The notes beneath the pieces are model-generated. The model worked only from the letters and a program-made list of their open reading frames with translations. It was not told where the DNA came from and searched no databases. From contig NZ_JBBOWX010000001.1 in the NCBI RefSeq assembly GCF_038007285.1, positions 2,993,501-3,057,500 of the forward strand: DNA of 64,000 nt, given 5' to 3'. The translations under genes were made by a program, and so were the position numbers. Every line of letters begins with the position of its first letter. Position 1 is the first letter of the stretch. Below, piece after piece: positions 1 to 8,665 of the stretch. Source of the DNA: Sporosarcina sp. FSL K6-3457. Lineage in GTDB: Bacteria > Bacillota > Bacilli > Bacillales_A > Planococcaceae.

Positions 1-1
1 C

Positions 2-229
2 CTCGGCCAAGGTAACGTGCCGCCTGCTTTACTTACTGGTATCACACACCTGCTGAATGAAAACATTCCAGTCATTATCGTCTCCCGTTGCTTCAATGGC
101 ATTGCACAAGACATTTACGCCTATGAAGGTGGCGGCAAGATGCTAAAGGATATGGGCGTCCGATTTGAGCATGGATTGAGTGGTCAGAAAGCACGACTGA
201 AGCTTCTTCTTGAACTTTGTTTAGCTTGA
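2..229 (+). CDS. L-asparaginase, C-terminal fragment (runs off window start)
   Basis: The frame is open from the first bases and stops at 227-229, giving about 75 residues of a protein whose start lies outside the window. The segment GQGNVPPALL followed by VIIVSRCFNG and AYEGGGKML matches the C-terminal domain of type I (AnsA-like) cytosolic L-asparaginases, which hydrolyse asparagine to aspartate and ammonia; the lone threonine in PALLTGI and the SRC motif fit that domain. The catalytic N-terminal threonines are not in view, so the family call rests on the C-terminal domain only. It is followed by a dispersed repeat and then converges on the minus-strand ypdA gene. Confidence 0.75.
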   Translation, partial: LGQGNVPPALLTGITHLLNENIPVIIVSRCFNGIAQDIYAYEGGGKMLKDMGVRFEHGLSGQKARLKLLLELCLA

Positions 230-297
230 ATGTTGGTTGAATGGGAAACTAAGCTACCAATCATATCGCTTTACGTTCCTAACAACAACTAGAACAA

Positions 298-380
298 AAG
301 CGCAAGCGCCTGTTCAGCCCCGACAAGACCGAAGCGACTCGAGGGGCTAGGCGCTGGAGCCTAGACGAGAAATCACCCTA
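298..380. repeat. Dispersed GCGCAAGCGCC-type extragenic repeat, copy 1
   Basis: The segment begins AAAAGCGCAAGCGCCTGTTC and ends with a GGCGCTGGAGCC...AGACGAGA block. A second copy with the same beginning and the same end lies at 18412-18478. The GCGC-rich halves can pair, so the transcript could fold. It is non-coding and sits between convergent genes here. It resembles REP-like repeats that are common in Sporosarcina-type genomes (general knowledge; copy number cannot be checked from the window). Confidence 0.65.
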
Positions 381-427
381 TTCCGACTTATCCACAATAC
401 GAGAATTTTATAATTTCCTAAACTATG

Positions 428-471
428 AAAAAAGGCTACCTCCAACCGATATCCGGTTAAAGGGTAGCCTT
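428..471 (-). terminator. Terminator after ypdA
   Basis: Read on the minus strand, a hairpin with arms AAGGCTACC/GGTAGCCTT and an inner stem CCGGATATCGG is followed by a run of T. It lies 5 bases past the ypdA stop codon and would end the ypbG-ypdA transcript. Confidence 0.8.
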
Positions 472-475
472 ATCT

Positions 476-1450
476 TTATTTCACAGCAGCCTGCTTTGCC
501 CCGATAGCGCGAGCAATCATACCCCCATGAAACTTACCATTTTCAATAAAGATTTCGTTCGCATTATTTCCCGCCGCTATAACACCTGCTATAAAAAGCC
601 CCTCTACATTCGTTTCCATCGTTTCTTCATCAAAAGTAGGTCGACCACTTTCCTCATCAGTTGTAATACCAATATTTCTCAAGAAAGTATAATCCGGATG
701 GTAGCCAATCATCGCAAAAACATAGTCATTTTCGATGACAAAGGTCTTTCCTTGTTGTTCAATCGTCACGCTGGACGCTGTTATCTCGACAACATGGGCA
801 CTAAAATGCATATCAATCTCCCCAGCACGAACAAGGCTATCGAATCCAGGTAAAATCCACGGCTTGACGCTCGGTGAATACTCGGAGCCACGGTAGACAA
901 CAGTTACCGATGCACCCGCACGCTCCAATTCAAGTGCCGCGTCGACAGACGAGTTTTTACCACCTATCACAACAACTTTTTTTCCGAAAAACGGATGAGC
1001 TTCTTTAAAATAATGGAAGACATTCGGCAGGTTCTCCCCTTCAGCATCAAGCCGATTTGGATTATCATAGTAACCAGTTGCGATGACAACATTTCCAGCG
1101 AAATAGTCACCTTTATCCGTCACAACATGAAAACCTTCACTTTTCCGCTGGACATCTTCCACTTTCTCATAACTATGAATCGCAATTTCTTTCAGTTCCG
1201 CAACCTTTCGGTAATATACCAGCGCATCGTTGCGCTGCGGCTTATCAATGGCGGTGATGAATGGAATATTCCCAATTGACAATTTCATACTTGAACTAAA
1301 AAATGTTTGATGTGTGGGATAATTGTAAATTGAGTTAACAATGTTTCCCTTTTCAATGACGAGAACGTCAAGTCCCATTTGCTTTAATTCAATCGCGGCA
1401 GACAGTCCACATGGACCGCCTCCGACAACGATTGCATCTTTTCGTATCAT
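476..1450 (-). CDS. ypdA: YpdA family bacillithiol disulfide reductase
   Basis: The 324-residue flavoprotein starts with the FAD-binding dinucleotide fold AIVVGGGPCGLSAA near residue 5. A second Rossmann motif, VVVIGGKNSSVDAA, binds NADPH about halfway along. A C-terminal FIAGVIAAG segment contacts the flavin. YpdA-family enzymes use NADPH to reduce oxidised bacillithiol in Bacillota. The ATG at 1450 is preferred over an in-frame start 16 codons upstream because it gives the 324-residue length of the B. subtilis protein, has an AAAGGAG upstream, and leaves a 7-base gap after ypbG, the likely co-transcribed neighbour. A terminator follows directly. Confidence 0.88.
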   Translation of the reverse strand: MIRKDAIVVGGGPCGLSAAIELKQMGLDVLVIEKGNIVNSIYNYPTHQTFFSSSMKLSIGNIPFITAIDKPQRNDALVYYRKVAELKEIAIHSYEKVEDVQRKSEGFHVVTDKGDYFAGNVVIATGYYDNPNRLDAEGENLPNVFHYFKEAHPFFGKKVVVIGGKNSSVDAALELERAGASVTVVYRGSEYSPSVKPWILPGFDSLVRAGEIDMHFSAHVVEITASSVTIEQQGKTFVIENDYVFAMIGYHPDYTFLRNIGITTDEESGRPTFDEETMETNVEGLFIAGVIAAGNNANEIFIENGKFHGGMIARAIGAKQAAVK

Positions 1451-1457
1451 TTCCTTT

Positions 1458-2255
1458 TTACAACTCCTTTGGAACACTTTCCGTATAATTGATAACAATC
1501 ACATGACATTCCGGCGCCGCGCCAAGGCGTAGGGGTAGCGTAGACGTGCCATAGCCATTGCTAATCAACTTAGCCCTACCTCCATCTAGGCGGAACACTC
1601 CTTTTTCCTGCAAGCCCCATTTACCCAATCGAATTTGCCCGCCGTGTGTATGACCCGCAAGCATCAGCCGTGGATGATATACCTGCTCCACTTTTCGAAA
1701 CAACGATGGTGTATGTGTCACCATTATGACTTCCTTAAACTGCTGAATCGTGCGAAGTGTCGAATCGATATCAACATTGCGACTTGACGGATCATCCGTC
1801 CCACATACCCCCCAATCAGGATGTCCAGGAACAGCAGCACTTTCGTTATCCAGTATTTTACCGCCATAACGCATTAAAATGTCTCTCATTTCCTGCTCGC
1901 CCACTTCACGGTCATTATTACCCCATACATAAAACAATGGCCCTAGACGTGCAAGATGACCAACATTGTTAGCGATACGCGCTAATGGGACATCCCTTTC
2001 CGCAAGATCTCCCCCAATGACGACTATATCAATTTCATGATTGGCATGAATTTTCGCCAATAGTTTTTCGTCAATCTTGCGTCGATGAATATCCGAAATG
2101 AAAAAAACCGTTAACTGCTTATTAAAAGCATTTCCTGTTTCAGCATTCATTTCATGGTAGATGACATTTCTTTGCCTTGCATTCATAAACATAAATGCCA
2201 AAAATCCGCTCATCATCGAAAGAGCCATCCATACCATTTTATTGACCGTAATCAA
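1458..2255 (-). CDS. ypbG: YpbG-like calcineurin-type metallophosphoesterase
   Basis: This 265-residue protein has an N-terminal hydrophobic helix (about residues 8-25), probably a membrane anchor, followed by a calcineurin-like phosphoesterase domain. The metal-binding motifs appear in order: FISDIH, VVIGGDLAE, VWGNND, VTHTP and LAGHTHGGQ. The substrate is unknown; membrane-bound relatives act on phospholipid or nucleotide phosphoesters. Gene order (next to ypdA and ypbE) matches B. subtilis ypbG. It is probably transcribed together with ypdA, which begins 7 bases after its stop codon. Confidence 0.85.
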   Translation of the reverse strand: MITVNKMVWMALSMMSGFLAFMFMNARQRNVIYHEMNAETGNAFNKQLTVFFISDIHRRKIDEKLLAKIHANHEIDIVVIGGDLAERDVPLARIANNVGHLARLGPLFYVWGNNDREVGEQEMRDILMRYGGKILDNESAAVPGHPDWGVCGTDDPSSRNVDIDSTLRTIQQFKEVIMVTHTPSLFRKVEQVYHPRLMLAGHTHGGQIRLGKWGLQEKGVFRLDGGRAKLISNGYGTSTLPLRLGAAPECHVIVINYTESVPKEL

Positions 2256-2270
2256 GCCCTCCTTCCATAC

Positions 2271-2300
2271 AAAAAAGGCAAAGCATTCTTTGCCTTTTTT
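2271..2300 (-). terminator. Terminator between ypbE and ypbG
   Basis: A symmetrical AAAAAAGGCAAAG / CTTTGCCTTTTTT palindrome with a short loop lies 27 bases past the ypbE stop. The flanking A and T runs would let it act in both directions. Confidence 0.8.
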
Positions 2301-2326
2301 GTATTTTCAACATCTTTAAAAACCAA

Positions 2327-2971
2327 TTAAGGAATCTTGAGCGTCTGCCCGACCATAATATCATTTGATGTTAAACCATTTGCTCTTTTAATCTTTTCAA
2401 CACCTTCACCCGAACCGTAGTAATTGACAGAAATCCGGTAAAGCGTTTCATTATTCGCCACTTTATGTGTTTTTTCAGTTGATTGTTGCTCCGGCTTCTC
2501 TTCAGGTTTCTTTTCCGGAGTCGGATTGACGTTCACCACCGGTTTCGAAACAGGCTTCTCTTCTTGTTTTATTTCCGTTTCCGGTTCTTTTTCTGGCTTT
2601 GTTTCGGGTTCAGGTGTCGATTCAACCTCATCTACACCTGAGCCATCCTCTTCTCCTTCTTCCTCGTCTCCACCCAAGACTAAATCCTTATTCGGATCGT
2701 CTTTTTTTTCTTCATAACGCACACTCGTATCTCCATCTTTTGCCGCCGGATTGCTACCTGGATTATAAAAGTCAGAAACAACATACACCAAGATAATGAC
2801 TGGAATAAGCGTAAATAATCCTAGGATTACATTAATCATTAAATGACTAGATTTCTTTTTTGGCTTGCGGCCTTTTCGATGCAGCTCGGCACGCGATGGA
2901 AGATTGTCACCTTCCTGATCAATTTCCTGTCTATGCTCCTCAAACTCAGTTTTATAATCATCTTTTTTCAT
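2327..2971 (-). CDS. ypbE: YpbE-like membrane-anchored LysM protein
   Basis: The 214-residue protein has a short charged cytoplasmic N-terminus and one transmembrane helix (about residues 44-68). A long acidic, Glu/Pro/Lys-rich linker (about 75-165) with repeated EEKP-type units follows. A single C-terminal LysM domain (about 168-214; [13 protein letters not shown], ending VGQTLKIP) completes it. LysM binds peptidoglycan N-acetylglucosamine, so the protein probably tethers the membrane to the wall. The order matches B. subtilis ypbE, but the ypbD-type CAAX protease found next to it there is absent. Confidence 0.8.
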   Translation of the reverse strand: MKKDDYKTEFEEHRQEIDQEGDNLPSRAELHRKGRKPKKKSSHLMINVILGLFTLIPVIILVYVVSDFYNPGSNPAAKDGDTSVRYEEKKDDPNKDLVLGGDEEEGEEDGSGVDEVESTPEPETKPEKEPETEIKQEEKPVSKPVVNVNPTPEKKPEEKPEQQSTEKTHKVANNETLYRISVNYYGSGEGVEKIKRANGLTSNDIMVGQTLKIP

Positions 2972-3050
2972 TGCTACATTCTCCTATCACATCTTGCTAT
3001 TCCTTTATTATGACGAATTTTGTCGTAAAAATCAACGGACAACGGACCTG

Positions 3051-4484
3051 TTAACCAAGTAGCTTGATAAGTCTTTCCTCCCAATCTAACATCGGCTTAT
3101 TTAAAACAACCTGATTTTGTCGATTTAGCCATAATCCATCAGCCGTCCCACAAGCAGAACAGCACGACTTCGGTTTCATTTCAAGAGACTCTCCAAAAAG
3201 CCCCACTACTTCTTCTCTGACACAACTTTTTGAATGAACTAAACGAAGCATCCCTTGTAGTTGTACCTCTTTTTCGTGAATTAATGCTTTCATCCGCTGA
3301 ATAACTTCTTCGAGTGTCATCCGTTCTCTATAATAATCTATGACACGTTTGCCCGTTTCGCTAATTCGAGCCCTTTCTGCCGCTTCATCAGCCGAAATAT
3401 TTTCCGCCATACAATTTTCATAGTGCCTAATTTCCCATTCTTGCGGAATATCATCTTGGATGATGAAGCGCATCCTTCCCTCATCATCCGGCGTAAAAAG
3501 CAACGACGCTGCCGATTGTTCACCATCACGCCCCGCACGACCTACCTCCTGAACATAACCGGCAATCGCTTGTGGGACATGCTCATGAATCACTTGGCGA
3601 ATATCATCTTTATGTATACCCATCCCAAACGCATTTGTCGCACAAATCCAATTGATTTCCCCTGTGATGAATTGCTCTTGGATGAACGCACGGTCTTCCT
3701 GTTCCTTCCCCGCGTGATAAGAGGCAACAGATACACCTAGCTTCTGCAGTATGGTAGCTAGTTCATCTGCACGTTTTCGAGATGCGGCATAAATGATACC
3801 TGGTCCAATCGTCGCTAGTACCCGCTCTTTAATCCATTCGGTTTTCTGCATTTCGTTATCGACCTTGACTATGGAATAAGATATATTCGGACGATCTAAC
3901 GACTGGCGATGGACTTCGGGAGATCGCAGCTGTAAATAGTGGACGATATCAGCCACCACTTTATCATCCGCTGTCGCCGTAAGTGCAAGAATATGCGGTC
4001 GGCTTTCTCCAAACAACTCACCAATTCGCAAATAATCCGGTCTAAAATCAAAACCCCATTGTGAAATACAATGCGCTTCGTCAACAACAATCAGTGACAA
4101 ATGACTGTTGCGCAAAAGAGTGATTACATTTTTCTGTAATAGCATTTCAGGTGATATAAAAATAAATTTATAATACCCTAATTCAGCCATAATCCGCTTT
4201 TTTTCTGAAAATGACAGAAAAGAGTTTAGTGCAACAACACGTTTTTCACCATTTTTTTTCATAATGGCCACTTGGTCTTCCATTAACGCGACAAGTGGTG
4301 AAATGATTAACACCGTACCTTGCGCTACATAAGCTGGCAACTGATAACATAATGATTTCCCCATGCCTGTCGGCAAAATGGCGAGTGTGTCTTTCCCGGC
4401 AATCACATCACGAATGACCGCTTCCTGCCCCGGTCTAAATTGATCGTAACCGAATTTCTCTTTCAGTGTTTTGTAAATATCCAT
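3051..4484 (-). CDS. recS: RecQ-family ATP-dependent DNA helicase (RecS/YpbC)
   Basis: This 477-residue superfamily 2 helicase has Walker A PTGMGKSLCYQLP near residue 40, the DEAH box (VVDEAHCISQWG) near residue 135, motif III ALTATA, and motif VI VGRAGRDGE. A four-cysteine zinc-binding end (KSCCSACG region) follows. The C-terminal HRDC domain of full-length RecQ is missing. The length and gene order point to the short paralogue RecS of Bacilli, which unwinds DNA in recombination repair. Its start codon overlaps the stop codon of ypbB by one base, so the two are translationally coupled; YpbB is a likely partner. Confidence 0.9.
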   Translation of the reverse strand: MDIYKTLKEKFGYDQFRPGQEAVIRDVIAGKDTLAILPTGMGKSLCYQLPAYVAQGTVLIISPLVALMEDQVAIMKKNGEKRVVALNSFLSFSEKKRIMAELGYYKFIFISPEMLLQKNVITLLRNSHLSLIVVDEAHCISQWGFDFRPDYLRIGELFGESRPHILALTATADDKVVADIVHYLQLRSPEVHRQSLDRPNISYSIVKVDNEMQKTEWIKERVLATIGPGIIYAASRKRADELATILQKLGVSVASYHAGKEQEDRAFIQEQFITGEINWICATNAFGMGIHKDDIRQVIHEHVPQAIAGYVQEVGRAGRDGEQSAASLLFTPDDEGRMRFIIQDDIPQEWEIRHYENCMAENISADEAAERARISETGKRVIDYYRERMTLEEVIQRMKALIHEKEVQLQGMLRLVHSKSCVREEVVGLFGESLEMKPKSCCSACGTADGLWLNRQNQVVLNKPMLDWEERLIKLLG

Positions 4485-5524
4485 CAGTTTCCTCCCCCCG
4501 TCCGCGCACCTAATATAAGACGAAGTTGAAAATAAGACAGTGATTCAAATTCAGCCTTCAATAACCGAAGCCTACGTGTTTCCAGTTCATTCACTTTTTC
4601 GACGACTGCCTTAACATCTCGCTCTGCAACGAACTGAGTCAGTGGGAATTGAGGGTCATTAATGGATAGTTCGACAAAATGGTCTTCAATCGTACTCAAC
4701 TTCAAATTCCGAGCCGCAGCAATGTCCTCAATGGACAGTCCCCGATCAAAAAGCTGTTTGGTCTTACTTGAAGAATCGGTCAAATAAGTCGTTACTTTAA
4801 CGTTTTTAGCTATTTTTCGCAAAAAAGACAAATCAGAAGATTGTTCGATAACTGTCAGCAACCTATGTAAGCTCTCTATAAATAACAGTCGGACAGCAAA
4901 CGAATTTAGTTTCAACTGATCCGCTAGCTGATCCCACGTCCACCCTGTCAGACCAAAACCACTTAGTCGATGCGTGACAATCACTTTTTGCTGATCATCC
5001 ATACCACTGCGCTCCATACATAACCTAAGCTCCGCAGCAATATAGCTGGCATATGCCGGATCACTAATAGGTTGTTTATGCAACAGTCTTTTTACAAATG
5101 ACTGGCTATCATAATCTTTTTGAATCGGCATAAATGCATGTTCTCCTACTTTAAAATGCGACACTGTCTGTACGACAAGCGATAGCCTCGCGAAAAAAAG
5201 CATTTCTCTACCCCTATAGTCCCAACCATTAAATGCGTAAATCGGTAAAGTCGCGACCAGTTGGCGACCACTTGTTGTTAGATGTACAAATGAGTCGTCT
5301 CCGGTTGAAATAAAACCAGAATCCCTTAATAATGTAGCGGCTTCATCATATTGCTCAACCGTTAATTTCGGTAAAATACCAAAAAAAGCTTTCAAATTAT
5401 AATATTCAACATCCTGCAACGTCTGCCCCGAACGTTTGCCACGTAATAGATGAAGGCCAGCATAAATCGTTCGCTCGCCATCTAGCTTAGCGATGATGAC
5501 TGCGAGTATTGAAGAAAGATTCAT
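4484..5524 (-). CDS. ypbB: YpbB-like helix-turn-helix protein coupled to RecS
   Basis: A 346-residue, largely helical protein. The C-terminal third carries a helix-turn-helix-like segment (SIEDIAAARNLKLSTIEDH, about residues 265-285), the part matched by RQC-minor-type domains in the family. In many Bacillota this gene precedes the short RecQ helicase, as here, with a one-base overlap, so it probably supplies the nucleic-acid-binding part missing from RecS (inference). It diverges from the plus-strand ferredoxin gene across a 116-base gap. Confidence 0.8.
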   Translation of the reverse strand: MNLSSILAVIIAKLDGERTIYAGLHLLRGKRSGQTLQDVEYYNLKAFFGILPKLTVEQYDEAATLLRDSGFISTGDDSFVHLTTSGRQLVATLPIYAFNGWDYRGREMLFFARLSLVVQTVSHFKVGEHAFMPIQKDYDSQSFVKRLLHKQPISDPAYASYIAAELRLCMERSGMDDQQKVIVTHRLSGFGLTGWTWDQLADQLKLNSFAVRLLFIESLHRLLTVIEQSSDLSFLRKIAKNVKVTTYLTDSSSKTKQLFDRGLSIEDIAAARNLKLSTIEDHFVELSINDPQFPLTQFVAERDVKAVVEKVNELETRRLRLLKAEFESLSYFQLRLILGARTGGGN

Positions 5525-5526
5525 AA

Positions 5527-5892
<366 letters not shown>

Positions 5893-5904
5893 TTTTAGCA
5901 GTTA

Positions 5905-5952
5905 CATAAAGCAAGGCCGCCCCGAAAATATTCAGGGCGGCCTTGCTTTATG
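5905..5952. terminator. Strong bidirectional terminator after fer
   Basis: A near-perfect 18-base stem (CATAAAGCAAGGCCGCCC with its complement) around a short AT-rich loop lies 12 bases past the fer stop. Symmetrical arms suggest it also ends minus-strand transcripts coming from ribU. Confidence 0.85.
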
Positions 5953-5994
5953 TCTAATTTGTGACGCTATTATCTAAATGAGAAGGAATGAGGC

Positions 5995-6050
5995 TCAATT
6001 CCTCCTCGAGAAAGCCCCTAGACGCAATCACGCCGAGGCTCGATTAATTT
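5995..6050 (+). repeat. Partial copy of dispersed repeat family 1
   Basis: The segment AGACGCAATCACGCCGAGGC followed by TCGATTAATT resembles the terminal part (GGACGCAATTACGCCGACACGTAATTG-type) of the repeats at 14706-14802 and 30903-31001. The CTCGAGAAAG just before it corresponds to their CGAGCTCG centre. It touches the stop codon of ribU. Confidence 0.45.
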
Positions 6051-6630
6051 ACGCCATTAATTGGGTTCGTTGCTTGGCAATCCATTTGTTCATGCTCTTG
6101 AACAGTAACAACGTGATGACCATGAGCATAACACCTTTGATAAGATTGAAAGGTAGAACTCCTAAAACGATAAATGTAGACAACTCACTGCCTGCCATCT
6201 CCGGGAAGTTCATGAAATACGTATACATCGGTAGGAATACGGCATAGTTCAAAACACTCATCCCCAATGCCATGGCAACTGTTCCTGCAAGGAGGCCAGC
6301 CGCTAATCCTTTAGATGTTTTAAATTTATTGTGGATGAAATAGATTGGCATAATGAATAGAACACCTGTTGCAAAATTCGCAATTTCTCCTACAGGTACA
6401 CCCGTCGGACTGCCTGTCATAAACCAATGCATGACGTTTTTAATTAACTCGACCCCAATACCTGCAACCGGCCCCATTGTCATAATGGCTATTACCGCAG
6501 GCACTTCTCCGAAATCGATTTTCAAGAATCCTGGTAATGCGGGTAGCGGGAAATTGAACTGCATCAACACCGTACCAATGCTCCCTAAGATTGCAATGAG
6601 AATCATCTTGCGTAACTTCTTGTTATTCAT
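6049..6630 (-). CDS. ribU: Riboflavin ECF transporter S component RibU (FmnP)
   Basis: The 193-residue integral membrane protein has about five or six hydrophobic helices. It is the substrate-binding S subunit of an energy-coupling-factor importer for riboflavin and works with the shared EcfA/A'/T module encoded elsewhere. The ATG at 6630 has AAAGGAGAG at good spacing and gives the usual length; an in-frame start nine codons upstream would cover that site. Assignment is supported by the FMN riboswitch directly upstream and by its position next to fer, as in B. subtilis. Confidence 0.9.
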   Translation of the reverse strand: MNNKKLRKMILIAILGSIGTVLMQFNFPLPALPGFLKIDFGEVPAVIAIMTMGPVAGIGVELIKNVMHWFMTGSPTGVPVGEIANFATGVLFIMPIYFIHNKFKTSKGLAAGLLAGTVAMALGMSVLNYAVFLPMYTYFMNFPEMAGSELSTFIVLGVLPFNLIKGVMLMVITLLLFKSMNKWIAKQRTQLMA

Positions 6631-6696
6631 GTGTTCCTCTCTCCTTTTGCGATTCACTTCAAAAGAGGAAAGGCCGTTCCGCCAATCATTGTCTAC

Positions 6697-6730
6697 AAAA
6701 AATCCCCAAAGCTACTGAAAGCCTTAGGGA
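6697..6730 (-). terminator. Riboswitch-controlled terminator ahead of ribU
   Basis: On the minus strand CCCTAAGGCT and AGCTTTGGGG form a stem with two G-U pairs, followed by ATTTTTT. It lies between the FMN aptamer and ribU, the position expected for an expression platform that stops transcription when FMN is bound. The competing antiterminator was not worked out. Confidence 0.6.
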
Positions 6731-6840
6731 GTTAAAAGGTATCATTAAATAGAGGTGTCAAAAAGAAGATAATCTCCTTTTTACCCCACACTTAAATAAG
6801 CACCCTTTTTGTGGACAACACAAAAAGACGGCCGTACCTT

Positions 6841-6963
6841 CACCTTCTCCCATCCAGACTATACTGTCGGCTCTGGAATCACACCAGAATCAGCTGTTAA
6901 GCTCGCGGGCTAGAAGAGAAACTCTCCATTTCCGCCGGTCGGGAATTGCACCCTGCCCCGAAG
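6841..6963 (-). ncRNA. FMN riboswitch (RFN element)
   Basis: Read on the minus strand the conserved RFN blocks appear in order: GGGGCAGGGTGCAATTCCC, GACCGGCGG, AGCCCGCGAGC, a GATTCTGGTG...CCAGAGCC stem, CCGACAGT, and AGTCTGGATGGGAGAAGGT. This aptamer binds flavin mononucleotide and represses riboflavin uptake or synthesis genes. Here it lies about 210 bases ahead of ribU, between a sigma-A-type promoter and a candidate terminator. Confidence 0.96.
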
Positions 6964-6989
6964 ATGAATCAATATTTTATTACTACCTT

Positions 6990-7018
6990 AGTATATACGG
7001 CAGAAAACGCTTTGTAAA
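6990..7018 (-). promoter_or_regulatory. Sigma-A-type promoter of ribU riboswitch transcript
   Basis: On the minus strand TTTACA (plus-strand positions 7013-7018) and TATACT (6990-6995) are 17 bases apart, placing the start just upstream of the FMN aptamer. The -35 box lies inside the 3' arm of the terminator hairpin of the upstream sigX-rsiX operon. Confidence 0.6.
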
Positions 7019-7041
7019 CTTAATTGTTTACAAAGCGTTTT
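7004..7041 (-). terminator. Terminator of the sigX-rsiX operon
   Basis: A perfect 16-base inverted repeat (AAAACGCTTTGTAAAC and complement) with a 6-base loop starts 13 bases past the rsiX stop codon. The T-run is short (four T), so strength is uncertain. Confidence 0.6.
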
Positions 7042-7054
7042 TTAGGCTAGTGCA

Positions 7055-8086
7055 TCATTCAAAGAAATACGTTGGATTGACACCAACTGGTTTTGGTAAT
7101 ACAGTTGTCAAATCGTAGCGTAAGAAAGTGTCTTGTACGACGTTTTCCAAACGTACTTGCTTATTGAAATTTTTCGCGGTTAACATGAATCCTTCTACCA
7201 TTAAATTTACCACGCCTTGATCCATCAAGGACAAGTCGAGTGGTTCTGTAAAGCTAATAACTGCCACGCCCTCTTGCTCCTTAACACTGTACACAATATG
7301 TTGCGGAACAAGCGCTTCAACTCGGTCATTTTGTACGTCCTTCATCGCCAATAGTGCCTGCTCTACCGTCAGTACATCTACTGCTTCTGAGGGTATCAGA
7401 TAGATTTGACCAGAAGGCGTGACCGTCTTGTAATAAGGCTGTGCATTTTCGCTTGCAATGAAATCCATAGTTGCGGAAAGCTCATGATTCGGCTGAATAT
7501 TATCAAGTCCAAGTTCTTCCTCTGGGATACCGGTAGCATACCGATTGTATAGGGTAGCATAATCTGGTTCCCCCTCCGGAAAATCAACAGCAATTCGTTC
7601 CTCTGGAATCAACAGCGTCGTCGGGACAACTATATGAGCATCTACAACTAGCCCCATTTGTAACGGTTGAAATCCTTGTAAATCCTCTTGTAAGAGGACA
7701 TGATTCTCCGGTAGCATCCTTGCCGTTGCTGCATTGAACGTTTCTGCGCCCGCACCGGCATCTGTGGCTGTAACACCTGCTTCTTCCTCGCTCTCCATCA
7801 ACATTTCTGCTTGATCCATTTTCATCGAAGCGGACTCGGACGCTTTATCCAGCGCGCTATCATTCTGCCTTAGCATCGAGGGAATGATCATACTGAAAAT
7901 CAACAGTGCCGCTACCGCCACTAAAGCCGGCATCCATTTTTTAATATTATTGCGACGGGGGAGATGCAATCGTTCGTCTTGTTGGAGTCGCATCAATATG
8001 TCCGACTTCAGGCGCTCGTCTCGTATATCCGGCATATTGCCCAGAAGGCTGTCGATCTTGCTGTCGTCCCATTTATTGTCGGCCAT
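7055..8086 (-). CDS. rsiX: RsiX-like anti-sigma factor
   Basis: A 343-residue protein with a cytoplasmic N-terminus (about 1-48), one transmembrane helix (about 50-70), a Ser/Glu/Ala-rich linker and a large extracellular C-terminal domain resembling the GerMN fold of B. subtilis RsiX. It overlaps the end of the sigX gene by 14 bases, the usual arrangement of an ECF sigma factor and its membrane anti-sigma factor. By analogy it holds SigX at the membrane until an envelope signal releases it. The extracellular domain is the most divergent part, so the GerMN call is moderate. Confidence 0.8.
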   Translation of the reverse strand: MADNKWDDSKIDSLLGNMPDIRDERLKSDILMRLQQDERLHLPRRNNIKKWMPALVAVAALLIFSMIIPSMLRQNDSALDKASESASMKMDQAEMLMESEEEAGVTATDAGAGAETFNAATARMLPENHVLLQEDLQGFQPLQMGLVVDAHIVVPTTLLIPEERIAVDFPEGEPDYATLYNRYATGIPEEELGLDNIQPNHELSATMDFIASENAQPYYKTVTPSGQIYLIPSEAVDVLTVEQALLAMKDVQNDRVEALVPQHIVYSVKEQEGVAVISFTEPLDLSLMDQGVVNLMVEGFMLTAKNFNKQVRLENVVQDTFLRYDLTTVLPKPVGVNPTYFFE

Positions 8087-8615
8087 CTAGTTTCCCCCCT
8101 TCTGTAGGAAGAGCATTCAATTTCTTTTGTAGCGCTTTGATTGCCCGATGTTGTGTGGTCTTCACTTTACCTTCTGTCCAGCTAAGAATTTCGGCTGTTT
8201 CCGCTATCGACAAATCCTGGAAATAACGCATCGTGATGACCATTTTTTGATCACCTGTACAGGTGTTAAGCGCCTGCAATAGTTCTTTCATCTCTTCACT
8301 AAGTGTAACAAGTTCTTCAGGTAAAGCCCCTGTTGAAACGAGCTCACTCTTTTCCCAGTCAAATTTATCGAACAGATGCTTTTTACGGACAGCATTTTTT
8401 CTGAAATGGTCAATCGCGACATTTTTCGCAATAGAAAAAAGCCATGTTTTTTCAGAACTTTTCCCTTCAAAACCGCTATATGCTCGCAATACCCTCACGT
8501 ACACTTCATGCACGAGATCCTCAGCATGATCACGATTTCTCGTCAAATAGATGAGAAACTTGAACACATCTTGGTGGTACTGCTCATAGAGCCGGTGGAA
8601 AACGGAGTCGTCCAT
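8073..8615 (-). CDS. sigX: ECF sigma factor SigX
   Basis: A 180-residue ECF (group 4) sigma factor. Region 2 is visible in FKFLIYLTRNRDHAEDLVHEVYVRVL followed by KTWLFSIAKNVAIDHFR (residues about 18-80), and region 4 as MVITMRYFQDLSIAETAEIL near residues 125-145. In B. subtilis SigX controls cell-surface modification genes and lies between resE and rsiX, exactly as here. A GGGGG ribosome binding site precedes the ATG. A candidate sigma-X promoter overlaps the end of resE directly upstream, suggesting autoregulation. Confidence 0.88.
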   Translation of the reverse strand: MDDSVFHRLYEQYHQDVFKFLIYLTRNRDHAEDLVHEVYVRVLRAYSGFEGKSSEKTWLFSIAKNVAIDHFRKNAVRKKHLFDKFDWEKSELVSTGALPEELVTLSEEMKELLQALNTCTGDQKMVITMRYFQDLSIAETAEILSWTEGKVKTTQHRAIKALQKKLNALPTEGGKLDGRQ

Positions 8616-8639
8616 GAAATACCCCCGTTCTAATAATTA

Positions 8640-8665
8640 GTCGTTGTTCAAGCTAAATAGTTACA
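8640..8665 (-). promoter_or_regulatory. Candidate sigma-X autoregulatory promoter
   Basis: On the minus strand TGTAAC (plus positions 8660-8665) is followed after 16 bases by CGAC (8640-8643), close to the known B. subtilis sigma-X consensus (TGTAAC, about 16-17 bases, CGAC). It lies 25 bases ahead of the sigX ATG, and its -35 box overlaps the resE stop codon. Confidence 0.55.
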
